Assembly: GCA_958419975.1 (NCBI GenBank)
Contig: CATZIG010000065.1
Location: forward strand, 1 to 9,234
DNA length: 9,234 bases
DNA from: an uncultured Collinsella sp.
GTDB lineage: Bacteria > Actinomycetota > Coriobacteriia > Coriobacteriales > Coriobacteriaceae
Direction of reading: 5' to 3'
A model generated the notes under the pieces. That model saw nothing but the letters and a program-made list of their open reading frames with translations. It ran no database searches and was not told the origin of the DNA. Positions 1-6,701 of the stretch are shown piece by piece (within the stretch, counting starts at the first letter, position 1; the number at the start of each line of letters is the position of its first letter). The translations under genes were made by a program, and so were the position numbers.

Positions 1-44
1 CTGCGCAAGACGGAAAGCACATTAAGTGCTTTCCTTTGCGTGCG
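1..44. terminator. Strong hairpin at window edge, possible terminator
   Basis: A perfect 9-bp inverted repeat (GGAAAGCAC at 12-20, GTGCTTTCC at 26-34) encloses the loop ATTAA. It is extended by CGCAA (4-8) pairing with TTGCG (36-40) across a small internal loop. Two further G-U pairs are possible only in plus-strand RNA. Only a short T run (34-37 region) follows, so termination is plausible but not typical. The gene it would serve lies outside the window. It could instead be part of a structured RNA or a dispersed intergenic repeat. Confidence 0.4.
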
Positions 45-118
45 GAACTCGCGACAAACTTAACCCCCGCCCTCAGCCCCGGAAGCCCTCCCTGCCGTCA
101 CATTATTCAACCAGTTTT

Positions 119-149
119 GCGGGCGTGCGCCGCTGCGCGGCTAGCCCGC
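119..149. repeat. GC-rich two-tier inverted repeat in intergenic DNA
   Basis: GCGGGC (119-124) pairs with GCCCGC (144-149), and inside it GCCGC (129-133) pairs with GCGGC (137-141) around a TGC loop. No T tract follows on either strand, so it is not an obvious terminator. The surrounding stretch 41-210 shows no reading frame with a ribosome binding site or a recognisable protein. The hairpin is the only clear structure between the edge hairpin and the terminator at 211-240. Function unknown. Confidence 0.4.
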
Positions 150-210
150 GTGCTCCTCGGCGGGGTTGGTCTGATTGTTTTTGTTGAAGCTCTGCCTTTG
201 GCTCAAATGG

Positions 211-240
211 AAACGAGGGACGCATCTGCATCCCCCGTTT
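211..240 (-). terminator. Terminator of the metallophosphoesterase gene
   Basis: Read on the minus strand, AAACGGGGGATGCA pairs with TGCGTCCCTCGTTT around a two-base loop. All 14 positions pair if two G-U wobbles are allowed. On the plus strand the same two positions would be A-C mismatches, so the hairpin is built for minus-strand transcripts. It begins 9 bases after the stop codon at 250. The T tract is short and partly within the stem. The plus strand has a better T run, so weak bidirectional use is possible. Confidence 0.6.
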
Positions 241-249
241 TTGTTGCGG

Positions 250-717
250 TTAGTCTAGGTCAATAAACTTGGTGCTTAGGATCTTGCCGTCTTTTACTAG
301 CATTCTGGCCATGGTGGGGCCTCGGGTGCCTCTGGGGTAGCTGGCGCTGCCCGGGTTGAGGACTAAGCAGCGGCCCACTTGGGCTTCTTTGGTTACGTGG
401 GTGTGGCCGTTGATGGCTACGTCTACAGATCCCACCGGAAGGTCTTCGCGGTAGTGGGCTACGGCGAATTTGAGGCCTTCGTAGGTAAAGAGCGCAAGAC
501 GGTCTACATCGGGGCCGTAGTCGCGGTAGTAATCGTTGTTGCCCAGTACGGCCCGCACGGGGGCGATGGTGCATAGGTGCTCGTAGTCCATCTCTGACGT
601 GAGGTCGCCGGCGTGGATAATCAGGTCTGCGCCCTCAAGCTCATCCAGGAGCGCAGGCGAAAGATAGCCGTGGGTGTCCGAGATGATGTCGATGCGCTTG
701 GCGCTTGCACTGTTCAT
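250..717 (-). CDS. YfcE/MJ0936-type metallophosphoesterase
   Basis: A 155-residue cytoplasmic phosphoesterase of the small bacterial calcineurin-like group. The two-metal site is visible in order: SDTHG (13-17), HAGD (35-38), GNND (59-62), AHY (87-89) and GHTH (104-107). Members hydrolyse phosphodiesters or phosphomonoesters with manganese or similar ions; the natural substrate cannot be told from sequence. Length is normal for the group. The ATG at 717 is chosen because GGAAGGGAT lies just upstream and the family usually begins a few residues before the DTHG strand. An in-frame ATG at 771 would add 18 cysteine-rich residues encoded through the preceding terminator's T run. The gene is monocistronic between two terminators, with only 40 bases between the upstream terminator and its start, and no clear promoter there. 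Confidence 0.93.
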   Translation of the reverse strand: MNSASAKRIDIISDTHGYLSPALLDELEGADLIIHAGDLTSEMDYEHLCTIAPVRAVLGNNDYYRDYGPDVDRLALFTYEGLKFAVAHYREDLPVGSVDVAINGHTHVTKEAQVGRCLVLNPGSASYPRGTRGPTMARMLVKDGKILSTKFIDLD

Positions 718-756
718 GGGATCCCTTCCGCAAAAAACGATTCGGCAGATACATAC

Positions 757-808
757 AAAAAAAGGCCCCACGGCTCCGCAGACGATGGGTCTACAGAGCT
801 GCGGGGCC
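757..808 (-). terminator. Strong intrinsic terminator of the glycosyltransferase-kinase-regulator operon
   Basis: On the minus strand GGCCCC-G-CAGCTC pairs with GAGCCG-T-GGGGCC (one internal mismatch in the inner arm, one opposing pair in the middle) and is followed directly by seven T residues (757-763 on the plus strand are all A). It starts 6 bases after the response-regulator stop at 815 and ends 40 bases before the next start at 717. Confidence 0.88.
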
Positions 809-814
809 AGCGTG

Positions 815-1531
815 CTAGAGACTCAGGGCCTTCTTGAGCGGCACGACGCGGCGGCGCGAAACCGGCACGCGTTCGTCGACGCCCGTAATGCCCAGCTGGA
901 TGGCACCCGAGGGCACCGTCTCGACGTCGGTGACACACGCCAAGTTGACGATATAGCGGCGGTGAACGCGGAAGAAGCCAAAGTCGCAGAGCTTGGCCTC
1001 GAACTGTGCCAGCGAGGTCGTGGACAAAAAGCGGTCATCGACCGTATAAATACAGGAGTAATCGTCCTTGGCCATAATAAAGCGAATGTCGTCCACGGGG
1101 ATGAGGACCTTGCGGCCGCCCTTTTCCACCGGGATGCGCTCGATGGTCACCTTGCTGTCCGTGACAGGCTTGGCGCGTTGCATAACCTTATCGATCGCTC
1201 GATCCAGGCGAGCCTCCTCGACCGGCTTCATCAGATAGTCGACGGCATCCACATCAAACGCCTCGACCGCATGATCACTGTACGCGGTTACGAATACGAT
1301 CGCCGGCGGATTCTTGAGCTTATGCAGTGCCTCGGCAAGCTGCAGACCCGAAGCGCCAGGCATCGAGATATCGAGGAACACAACATCGACGCGGCTCTCC
1401 ATAAGCATCTCGATAGCGGAGCGAACGCTCGACGCTTCTGTGATCGTGCCGATCTTGCCCGTCTGCTCGAGCAAGAAGCGAAGTTCCGAACGGGCCGGGG
1501 CCTCATCATCCACAATCATCGCACGCAGCAT
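815..1531 (-). CDS. LytTR-family response regulator (pair 1)
   Basis: A 238-residue two-component response regulator. The receiver domain (about 2-118) has the acidic pair D8-D9, phospho-acceptor D54 in VFLDISMPG, T82 and K102 in MKPVEE. A LytTR DNA-binding domain follows (about 136-236), with FFRVHRRYIVN at 186-196 and VPVSRRR at 222-228, both typical of this fold. LytTR regulators bind paired 9-bp direct repeats and usually activate transcription. The ATG at 1531 is preferred: GAAAGG lies 10 bases upstream and the receiver begins at once. A TTG at 1552 would add seven residues. It follows the partner kinase after 72 bases, an unusually large gap for a pair, which may carry an extra regulatory site. 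It is closely related to the second regulator in this window. Confidence 0.95.
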   Translation of the reverse strand: MLRAMIVDDEAPARSELRFLLEQTGKIGTITEASSVRSAIEMLMESRVDVVFLDISMPGASGLQLAEALHKLKNPPAIVFVTAYSDHAVEAFDVDAVDYLMKPVEEARLDRAIDKVMQRAKPVTDSKVTIERIPVEKGGRKVLIPVDDIRFIMAKDDYSCIYTVDDRFLSTTSLAQFEAKLCDFGFFRVHRRYIVNLACVTDVETVPSGAIQLGITGVDERVPVSRRRVVPLKKALSL

Positions 1532-1603
1532 AGGGATAAAACCTTTCGTCAACTAACTACGTCGGGCATCCGCCAACTAGCGTTAAACCCGTAACCTATC
1601 ATT

Positions 1604-2947
1604 CTACTCTTGAATGTCGAAGATGCTCTCCGACAAATCGAGATGCAGGAGCACTTTAGCGCCCTTGCCCGGGGCCGATTCGACGCGTGTATAAGAGTGC
1701 GGTCCATAAAAGCGATGGATGCGCTCCGAAATATTGTGCATGGCCACACCGGCGCCGCCGCCCTGCGGGGAGCTGGCGTCGGGACGGGCGGAGCGTTCGT
1801 CAAACAGTCTGGCAGCGGTGCCTTCGTCCATGCCCACGCCGTTATCGGCGACCACAATCAAAATCGCATCTTCGCCATCCCTGTGGACCGACACGTCGAT
1901 CCTCAGTGCATCGTCGTCGCCCATACCATGGCGCACGGCATTCTCGACGATTGGCTGGATTACAAATGCCGGCACCAGCGTGTCCTCGACGTCCTCGGAC
2001 ACGTCGAAGGTCGCCAGCACGCGATCCTCGCCAAAGCGCGCCTTCTCAAACGTCAGGTAGCGCTTGGTCTGCGCGACCTCGCGCGACACGGGAATGAGCG
2101 AGCCCGAATTGTCGAGCGTGGCGCGATAGAACGAGGAGAACTCGCGCAGCAGCTCGCGGGCGCGCAGCGGATCGGTACGCGTAAACGACGCGATGGTGTT
2201 GAGCGTGTTGAACAGAAAATGCGGGTTGATCTGCGCCTGCAGGGCACGCACCTCGGCACGGGCCGTGAGCTCCTTTTGCACCTCGAGCTCGTGGATGGCG
2301 AGCTGCGTGGACAGGATCTCGGCAAAACCCGAGGCAAGCGCGTACTGAGTGCGGTCGACGGCACGCGGGGTCTTGTAGTAGAACTTGAGCGTGCCGACGG
2401 TGCGGTCGCCCACCTTGATAGGAGCGATGATACCGGCAGGAACATGGTTGTGCGAGCCATCCGAGCCCACCACGTCCACCACACGGTTGAACGACTGGAC
2501 GATACCGTGCTCGATGACGTAGCGCGTGGCAAGTGTGTGGATGGGCGAATCGGGCAGCAGCTTTTCCTCAAACTCGCCCGCGCAGGCCAGCACGTTGCTC
2601 TCGTCGGTGATGGCAACCGTCATGGCACGCGTCTCGGGCAAAATGCGCTGGCACACCAGACGCGCCGACTCCTGCGTCAGACCGCCTTTGATGTCCTCGA
2701 GCATGGCAGAGGCCACCGAGAGTGTCTCTTCGGTGTACTGCGAACGCACCGAATCGGGATTGAGCGTCAAATAGATAAAAATGCACAGAAAGATGCACAG
2801 CAGTGCGCAGGCGACCACGGTCGCGATCGGCTCGATTCCAGTCGCCAGGGCAAAAATAAAGTACACCAGCACGCAAATGGCGCAGACAACGGCGATCACG
2901 CGAAAGATTGATATTGAATTATCGCGCTGGGCGCGGCGGTCGATCAT
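1604..2947 (-). CDS. LytS-type sensor histidine kinase (pair 1)
   Basis: A 447-residue membrane kinase. Two hydrophobic helices (about 13-36 and 40-62) are followed by a cytoplasmic GAF-like sensor (about 75-220, ending in PAGIIAPIKVGDRTVGTLKFYY-like strands), then the LytS catalytic core. The phospho-acceptor is H243 in NPHFLFN (241-247). ATP-binding boxes are QPIVENAVRHG (331-341), DNGVGM (368-373) and GGAGVAMHN (397-405). It should autophosphorylate and pass phosphate to D54 of the LytTR regulator encoded just downstream. The multi-helix 5TM LytS sensor is absent, so the signal is probably sensed by the short membrane anchor or the GAF-like domain; the ligand is unknown. Its ATG overlaps the glycosyltransferase stop (ATGA), indicating translational coupling and a shared transcript. 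Confidence 0.94.
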   Translation of the reverse strand: MIDRRAQRDNSISIFRVIAVVCAICVLVYFIFALATGIEPIATVVACALLCIFLCIFIYLTLNPDSVRSQYTEETLSVASAMLEDIKGGLTQESARLVCQRILPETRAMTVAITDESNVLACAGEFEEKLLPDSPIHTLATRYVIEHGIVQSFNRVVDVVGSDGSHNHVPAGIIAPIKVGDRTVGTLKFYYKTPRAVDRTQYALASGFAEILSTQLAIHELEVQKELTARAEVRALQAQINPHFLFNTLNTIASFTRTDPLRARELLREFSSFYRATLDNSGSLIPVSREVAQTKRYLTFEKARFGEDRVLATFDVSEDVEDTLVPAFVIQPIVENAVRHGMGDDDALRIDVSVHRDGEDAILIVVADNGVGMDEGTAARLFDERSARPDASSPQGGGAGVAMHNISERIHRFYGPHSYTRVESAPGKGAKVLLHLDLSESIFDIQE

Positions 2948-4131
2948 TCAGTCCCCTCCAGGATGCTGGTCAGTTGTGCGTCGCGCCAGAGCCCGTCCAT
3001 GATCTTGGGCCAGAAGCTCTGAAAACGCAGGTAGCTTGCGGCGTTTTGACGCGCGTAGGTCTTGGCCTCGTCAATACCGTGCCGCCAAATGCGCAGGTAC
3101 CCCTCGTGCTCGCGGGTAAACATGCTGCGAACCATGGCGGTCTTGCGCACACGGTCGTCGAGCTCGCGCGAAATCCACGGGCCCGGATAGGGCATGAGCG
3201 ACGCGGCCGTGACGGGAACGAGCTCCTGCTGGTGCGCGGCAAATGTCAGCTTGGCACGCTCGTAGTACCAACGGTACACATCCTGCATAAAGCGCGGCGA
3301 GCGCTTCTCGGACTCGGGCGGCAGGTGACGAACGACCCACTCGTTGTCAAACCACACGTCGTAGCCAAACATGCGCATGTTAAAAAGGTAATCTAGGTCC
3401 TCGCCTCGGGTGATAAACGGGTCAAACGCCACACGGGTAAAGGCGCGGGCATGAAGTGCCACAAGGCCGCCGCACACGTAGTTTGAACGCGAAATACGGG
3501 TGCCCGAGAGCGCCTTTTTCATCCAGCGATTAAACTCGATGCGTTTGGTCCACCAACGATGGCAAATGCCCACCTTGTCTGTGGGCGCCAACGGCGATCC
3601 GTCGCGATCGTAAAAGTAACCGCTCTTAACCAAAATCGGCAGGCCTTGACGCGTCTGCTGGCCCAGTGCATAGGTCGCGCGCTTCATAAAGTCGGCATCG
3701 ATAACGGTCTCGTCGTCATCCAAAAAGACAACGGCATCGTGGCCGAGCACCGCAGCGCAGGCAAGCCCCATATTGCGAATGGCGCCGTATCCGCGCAGGC
3801 TCACGCACTCGCCCGAGCCCTTGGGAGCAATCTGCGCCACACGGTCGGCGATACGCGATGCCTGGGTGTTGGTAACCACGGTGACCTTGAGCGTAGGGTG
3901 CGCGTCGACGATTTCGTGGACGCGCTTCGACACATCAGCCGTGACCGAGATGGGGCAGACCACCAAAAGGATAATCCTCGGAATGTCGCGCACCTGCTCA
4001 AGCGAGGCCAGGCAGCGGTCGAGTTCGGGATTGTCGGCGTTGAGTCGCGTCGAATGGTCATAGGTGCCAGGGGCGTTTGCGCAAGCGTCATCGCCCGCCC
4101 AATACGTTGGAATCACGACTGTGGCGTTCAT
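2944..4131 (-). CDS. Family 2 (GT-A) glycosyltransferase
   Basis: A 395-residue soluble glycosyltransferase with no signal peptide or membrane helix. The N terminus has the nucleotide-sugar binding strand ATVVIPTY (3-10), then GAIRNMG (116-122), the metal/nucleotide motif FLDDDE (136-141), and RGEDLDY (242-248), which matches the catalytic ED position of GT2 enzymes, with VRHLPP (267-272) beyond. About 110 C-terminal residues (285-395) rich in Trp, Tyr and Arg lie outside the usual GT-A core and may bind the acceptor or a partner. Donor and acceptor sugars cannot be predicted. The start is supported by GGGAGGG about 8 bases upstream. The stop overlaps the start of the LytS-type kinase, making this the first gene of a three-gene operon. 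A terminator hairpin sits in its leader. Confidence 0.88.
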   Translation of the reverse strand: MNATVVIPTYWAGDDACANAPGTYDHSTRLNADNPELDRCLASLEQVRDIPRIILLVVCPISVTADVSKRVHEIVDAHPTLKVTVVTNTQASRIADRVAQIAPKGSGECVSLRGYGAIRNMGLACAAVLGHDAVVFLDDDETVIDADFMKRATYALGQQTRQGLPILVKSGYFYDRDGSPLAPTDKVGICHRWWTKRIEFNRWMKKALSGTRISRSNYVCGGLVALHARAFTRVAFDPFITRGEDLDYLFNMRMFGYDVWFDNEWVVRHLPPESEKRSPRFMQDVYRWYYERAKLTFAAHQQELVPVTAASLMPYPGPWISRELDDRVRKTAMVRSMFTREHEGYLRIWRHGIDEAKTYARQNAASYLRFQSFWPKIMDGLWRDAQLTSILEGTE

Positions 4132-4152
4132 GCCTTACCCTCCCTGCAACAC

Positions 4153-4188
4153 AAAAACGGGACGCCGCCAAACACAGGCGACGCCCCG
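4153..4188 (-). terminator. Strong terminator hairpin in the glycosyltransferase leader
   Basis: On the minus strand CGGGGCGTCGCC pairs with GGCGGCGTCCCG at all 12 positions (two G-U wobbles) around a seven-base loop, followed by TTTTTGT. It lies 115 bases beyond the permease stop but ends just 21 bases before the glycosyltransferase ATG. A promoter could not fit between hairpin and gene together with the Shine-Dalgarno site. It is either the distal terminator of the permease unit or a leader attenuator of the glycosyltransferase operon. Confidence 0.85.
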
Positions 4189-4204
4189 CGACCTAGCTGA
4201 TTCC

Positions 4205-4254
4205 ATCATACCCACTTGGGCAAATCATTGCTCGCAAGTCGCAATGTTTATTGC
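4205..4254 (-). promoter_or_regulatory. Candidate promoter and nested ATTGC/GCAAT inverted repeats
   Basis: TATGAT on the minus strand (4205-4210) resembles a sigma-70 -10 element, but no good -35 lies at normal spacing, so an activator may be needed. Just upstream (4227-4254) are overlapping inverted repeats: TTGC-TC-GCAA, ATTGC-n9-GCAAT, and GCAAT-GTTT-ATTGC. These look like an operator. A related ATTGC/GCAAT palindrome lies upstream of the other kinase operon at 8922-8936. If transcription starts from TATGAT, the terminator at 4153-4188 falls within the leader. Promoter activity is inferred. Confidence 0.35.
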
Positions 4255-4264
4255 GGATAACCCC

Positions 4265-4287
4265 AAAAGAGTACCGTGGACAGGCAC
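4265..4287 (-). terminator. Weak possible terminator after the permease gene
   Basis: GTGCC and GGTAC (minus strand) can form a 5-bp stem with one wobble around a seven-base loop, followed by TCTTTT. It lies 15 bases after the permease stop. The short stem makes it a poor terminator. If it does function, the stronger hairpin at 4153-4188 is free to act on the next operon. Confidence 0.3.
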
Positions 4288-4302
4288 AATAGCCGCTCGC
4301 TC

Positions 4303-5562
4303 CTATGCGGCATGCTCTGCCGCCCGAGTCATGCGGGACAGGCGGACCAGCAGCATAAAGCCAACGATCAGCAGCACGCCAATGGAAAGGACGCCCAGCG
4401 ACGGGTTGCCGGTCAGCGAGGTGACGACCGACACTAGGAAAGTGCCCATGACGCTTGCATAGCGACCGAAGATGTCAAAGAAGCCGTAGTACTCGTTGGA
4501 CTTTTCCTTGGGGATAATGCGACCAAAGTAGCTACGGCTAAGCGCCTGCACGCCGCCCTGGAACAGGCCGACCATAATGGCAAGCACCCAGAATTCAAAG
4601 GCGGTCTTTAGGAAGAACGCGGCGAACAGCACAATGCCCATGTAGGCGGCGACTGCCACCAGGATCATGTTGAGCGTGCCCACGCGTCCGGCGAGCTTGC
4701 CGTAGATGATGGCGGACGGAAAGGCCACGAACTGCGTGACGAGCAGCGCCAGGACCAACTGGGTCGAATCGATGCCCAAAGCCGAGCCGTAGCTGGTAGC
4801 CATGGAAATGACCGTGTGCACACCGTCGATATAGAAGAAGAACGCAATCATGTAGACCAGCACGGTCTTGTTGTGGGCGATCTCGCGCATGGTGTGTCCG
4901 ACCTCGGAGAACACACCGCCCACGATGTGGCCGATGGTGTCCTCGGGACCGCGCTCGCGACCGTACTTTTGCTTATAGGTGCGAATGAGCGGCAGGGTAA
5001 AGATGAGCCACCAGGCACCAGTGATGATAAACGACAGACGCGTTGCCAGCATGGTAGGGACGCCAAGAGCGGGGCCACCCATGATGAGCGCCAGGCAGAT
5101 GACGAACGGCACGGTGGAACCGATGTAGCCCCAGGCATAGCCCGAGCTGGACACGGCGTCCATGCGCTCGTCGGTGGTAATGTCGGGCAGCATGGCGTCG
5201 TAGAACGTCATAGAAGAGTTAAGGCCGATGGTGCACAGCACGTACACGGTCAAAAATGCCATGGCGGACATTGGGATAGCCTGCGCCAAGCAAAGCACCA
5301 GGCCCGTGAGGAAGAAGCCCAAGAAGAACTTGATCTTGTTGCCGGCGTAGTCGGCAAGCGCGCCCAGAATGGGCATGAGCATGGCGATGACCAGCGAGGC
5401 AATCGTCTGCGCATTGCCCCAGGCGACCACCAGGTCGGCCGAAGAAGCGCCGGTATTGATGGCGTTAAAGTAAATGGGCACCACCGAGGTATTGAGCAGC
5501 ACGAGGGCCGAATTGCCCACATCATACATAACCCAGTTACGCTCGAGCTTGGTGTATTTCAT
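4303..5562 (-). CDS. MFS permease, UMF1/Atg22-like family
   Basis: A 419-residue polytopic membrane protein with about 12 hydrophobic helices, the normal number and length for this MFS branch. Recognised by the N-terminal NWVMYDVGNSAL (9-20), loop 2-3 signature GALADYAGNK (67-76), FYDAMLPDI (120-128), SSSGYAWGYIGS (138-149) and the hallmark FQGGVQALSRSYFGRIIP (334-351) followed by the NEYYGFFDIFGRYAS block. Bacterial UMF1 proteins are presumed exporters or importers of small molecules, but substrates are mostly unknown; yeast Atg22 releases amino acids from the vacuole. The ATG at 5562 has GAAGGG 9 bases upstream. It follows the phospholipase-like gene after 101 bases without a clear terminator, so co-transcription is possible. 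No neighbour reveals a substrate. Confidence 0.92.
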   Translation of the reverse strand: MKYTKLERNWVMYDVGNSALVLLNTSVVPIYFNAINTGASSADLVVAWGNAQTIASLVIAMLMPILGALADYAGNKIKFFLGFFLTGLVLCLAQAIPMSAMAFLTVYVLCTIGLNSSMTFYDAMLPDITTDERMDAVSSSGYAWGYIGSTVPFVICLALIMGGPALGVPTMLATRLSFIITGAWWLIFTLPLIRTYKQKYGRERGPEDTIGHIVGGVFSEVGHTMREIAHNKTVLVYMIAFFFYIDGVHTVISMATSYGSALGIDSTQLVLALLVTQFVAFPSAIIYGKLAGRVGTLNMILVAVAAYMGIVLFAAFFLKTAFEFWVLAIMVGLFQGGVQALSRSYFGRIIPKEKSNEYYGFFDIFGRYASVMGTFLVSVVTSLTGNPSLGVLSIGVLLIVGFMLLVRLSRMTRAAEHAA

Positions 5563-5663
5563 GGACAGGGACCCTTCGTATTCGCCCGATATGCAGTTAG
5601 TTCATCGTACCCCAATTGTCCAGAACCGCCGGTAAGGATTCGGCAAAGGGGCACGCACGGGCC

Positions 5664-6608
5664 CTATTCCTCGCGGTCGAACTCCTCATCGGCATTGAGC
5701 ACGCGACCGCTGTAGTTGACGTGACTGGTCACGGCATCCATGTCACCGGTCTCGATAAAACGTGCGACCGTGCACTCGTAATCGACCAGCGCGCGATCAA
5801 AGACCTCGGGGAAACTCTCGTTCGAGACCTCGTCGGTAAAGGGATTCTTCCATGTCAGATGGCCCAGGTTACCGGTGCGCTCGGGCAGCTCCGTCGTCAC
5901 GCGATGGGCAAGGCCATCGAGCAGCGAGTAGTCGTGCACCAAGCCCTCAACCAGCGAGATCGCGCGCGTCTTTGCGGAGCCGGCCGGCTCAATCGCGCGG
6001 TAAAGTCGCTGCATATTGGCAACGGCAGCACCGTACTCCCCCGCCGGAATGTCAATGCCGTACACGCGTCCGGCAACATAGCTCATCAGCACGCCGGCCA
6101 CGCGATTGATGCGATCGGTGGTGACGATCTCGCCCGCCGGCGGGTAATCGTCGACCGTAGCGCCGGCGCGTTTAAGCTGCAGCATCAGTACATCCAGGTC
6201 GCTCTCGATCACGGCATGAACCTGACTGCTCGAATCCTCAAGCTCTGAATCGGACTCCACGATGCCAAACTGCTGCTCATAGACAAAAGGATGGGCGTTG
6301 CGGTCGAGCACGTAATGAGACAGCAGGCCCAGCGCAAAGGCGCGACCCAAGCTGGCGTCGCGCGGCAGCAGATGCGACACGCCGTCGCGCAGGCACGCGA
6401 ACTGGCGAGACATGCGCGACCGATGCATGACCTGCGCCAGCAGCGTGCAGTCGGAAACACGCGGTGTCAGAATGTGAAAGAAAAACGGGTCGGGGCCTTG
6501 GTTGCCCAAGATAAAGGCAATGCGCTCTTCATCGGACGTGATGACGCCCTGCGGAAGACGGTCGATGCTTTCCTCGCCAAACAGATGATGGGTGATAAGC
6601 GCGGGCAT
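5664..6608 (-). CDS. Zinc-dependent phospholipase C family protein
   Basis: A 314-residue protein of the bacterial phospholipase C/S1-nuclease-like zinc family. Likely metal ligands are spread as in that family: TH(H) at 6-8, GNQGPDP (35-41, D40), H45, the helix SHYVLDRNAHP (97-107, with H98, D102, H106) and HAVIESD (131-137). Unlike secreted clostridial phospholipases it has no signal peptide and begins directly with MPALITHH, so it probably acts in the cytoplasm; the true substrate is unknown. The ATG at 6608 is chosen because AAAGGA precedes it at good spacing and the metal-binding region begins at once; an upstream ATG at 6638 would add ten residues without a site. The acidic C terminus carries no recognised domain. 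It lies between regulator 2 and the permease. Confidence 0.85.
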   Translation of the reverse strand: MPALITHHLFGEESIDRLPQGVITSDEERIAFILGNQGPDPFFFHILTPRVSDCTLLAQVMHRSRMSRQFACLRDGVSHLLPRDASLGRAFALGLLSHYVLDRNAHPFVYEQQFGIVESDSELEDSSSQVHAVIESDLDVLMLQLKRAGATVDDYPPAGEIVTTDRINRVAGVLMSYVAGRVYGIDIPAGEYGAAVANMQRLYRAIEPAGSAKTRAISLVEGLVHDYSLLDGLAHRVTTELPERTGNLGHLTWKNPFTDEVSNESFPEVFDRALVDYECTVARFIETGDMDAVTSHVNYSGRVLNADEEFDREE

Positions 6609-6640
6609 AATGATCCTTTCGATTTCATTCGATGCCACCC

Positions 6641-6667
6641 ATTATGCCCACCGCGCGCCCATGCCAA
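6641..6667 (-). promoter_or_regulatory. Candidate promoter of the phospholipase-like gene
   Basis: On the minus strand TTGGCA (6662-6667) and CATAAT (6641-6646) each match sigma-70 consensus at five of six positions, separated by 15 bases, which is shorter than usual. It lies 33-60 bases upstream of the ATG at 6608, allowing a short leader with the AAAGGA ribosome binding site. This would let the gene be expressed apart from the upstream kinase-regulator pair. Confidence 0.35.
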
Positions 6668-6683
6668 ACCTGCAATGGTAAAC

Positions 6684-6701
6684 GACGGCACGCAGACCGT
6701 C
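6684..6701 (-). terminator. Weak possible terminator after regulator 2
   Basis: GACGG and CCGTC (minus strand) form a 5-bp stem around eight bases, followed by GTTT. The stem starts in the last base of the stop codon. Stem and T tract are both short, so it may be leaky or non-functional. Confidence 0.3.

Noticed and set aside
36..266. 76-codon plus-strand frame in the left intergenic region
   Set aside because: No ribosome binding site; it runs through two hairpins and into the end of the phosphoesterase gene.
718..771. Upstream start for the phosphoesterase
   Set aside because: It would code through the preceding terminator tail and adds residues not seen in the family; the ATG at 717 has a good ribosome site.
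674..1594. 306-codon plus-strand open frame opposite regulator 1
   Set aside because: Mirror of the LytTR gene and its terminator; no recognisable motifs.
1610..2911. 433-codon open frame on the plus strand opposite kinase 1
   Set aside because: It is antisense to a gene with full family motifs; composition is rich in Arg, His and Gly with no domain or ribosome site. Such frames are expected opposite GC-rich coding DNA.
5620..5663. GGGC/GCCC hairpin after the phospholipase-like gene as a terminator
   Set aside because: Only four base pairs and a CTTTG tail; too weak to call.
4816..5715. 299-codon plus-strand open frame opposite the permease
   Set aside because: Low-complexity His/Gly/Arg antisense product; the minus strand holds a clear MFS protein.
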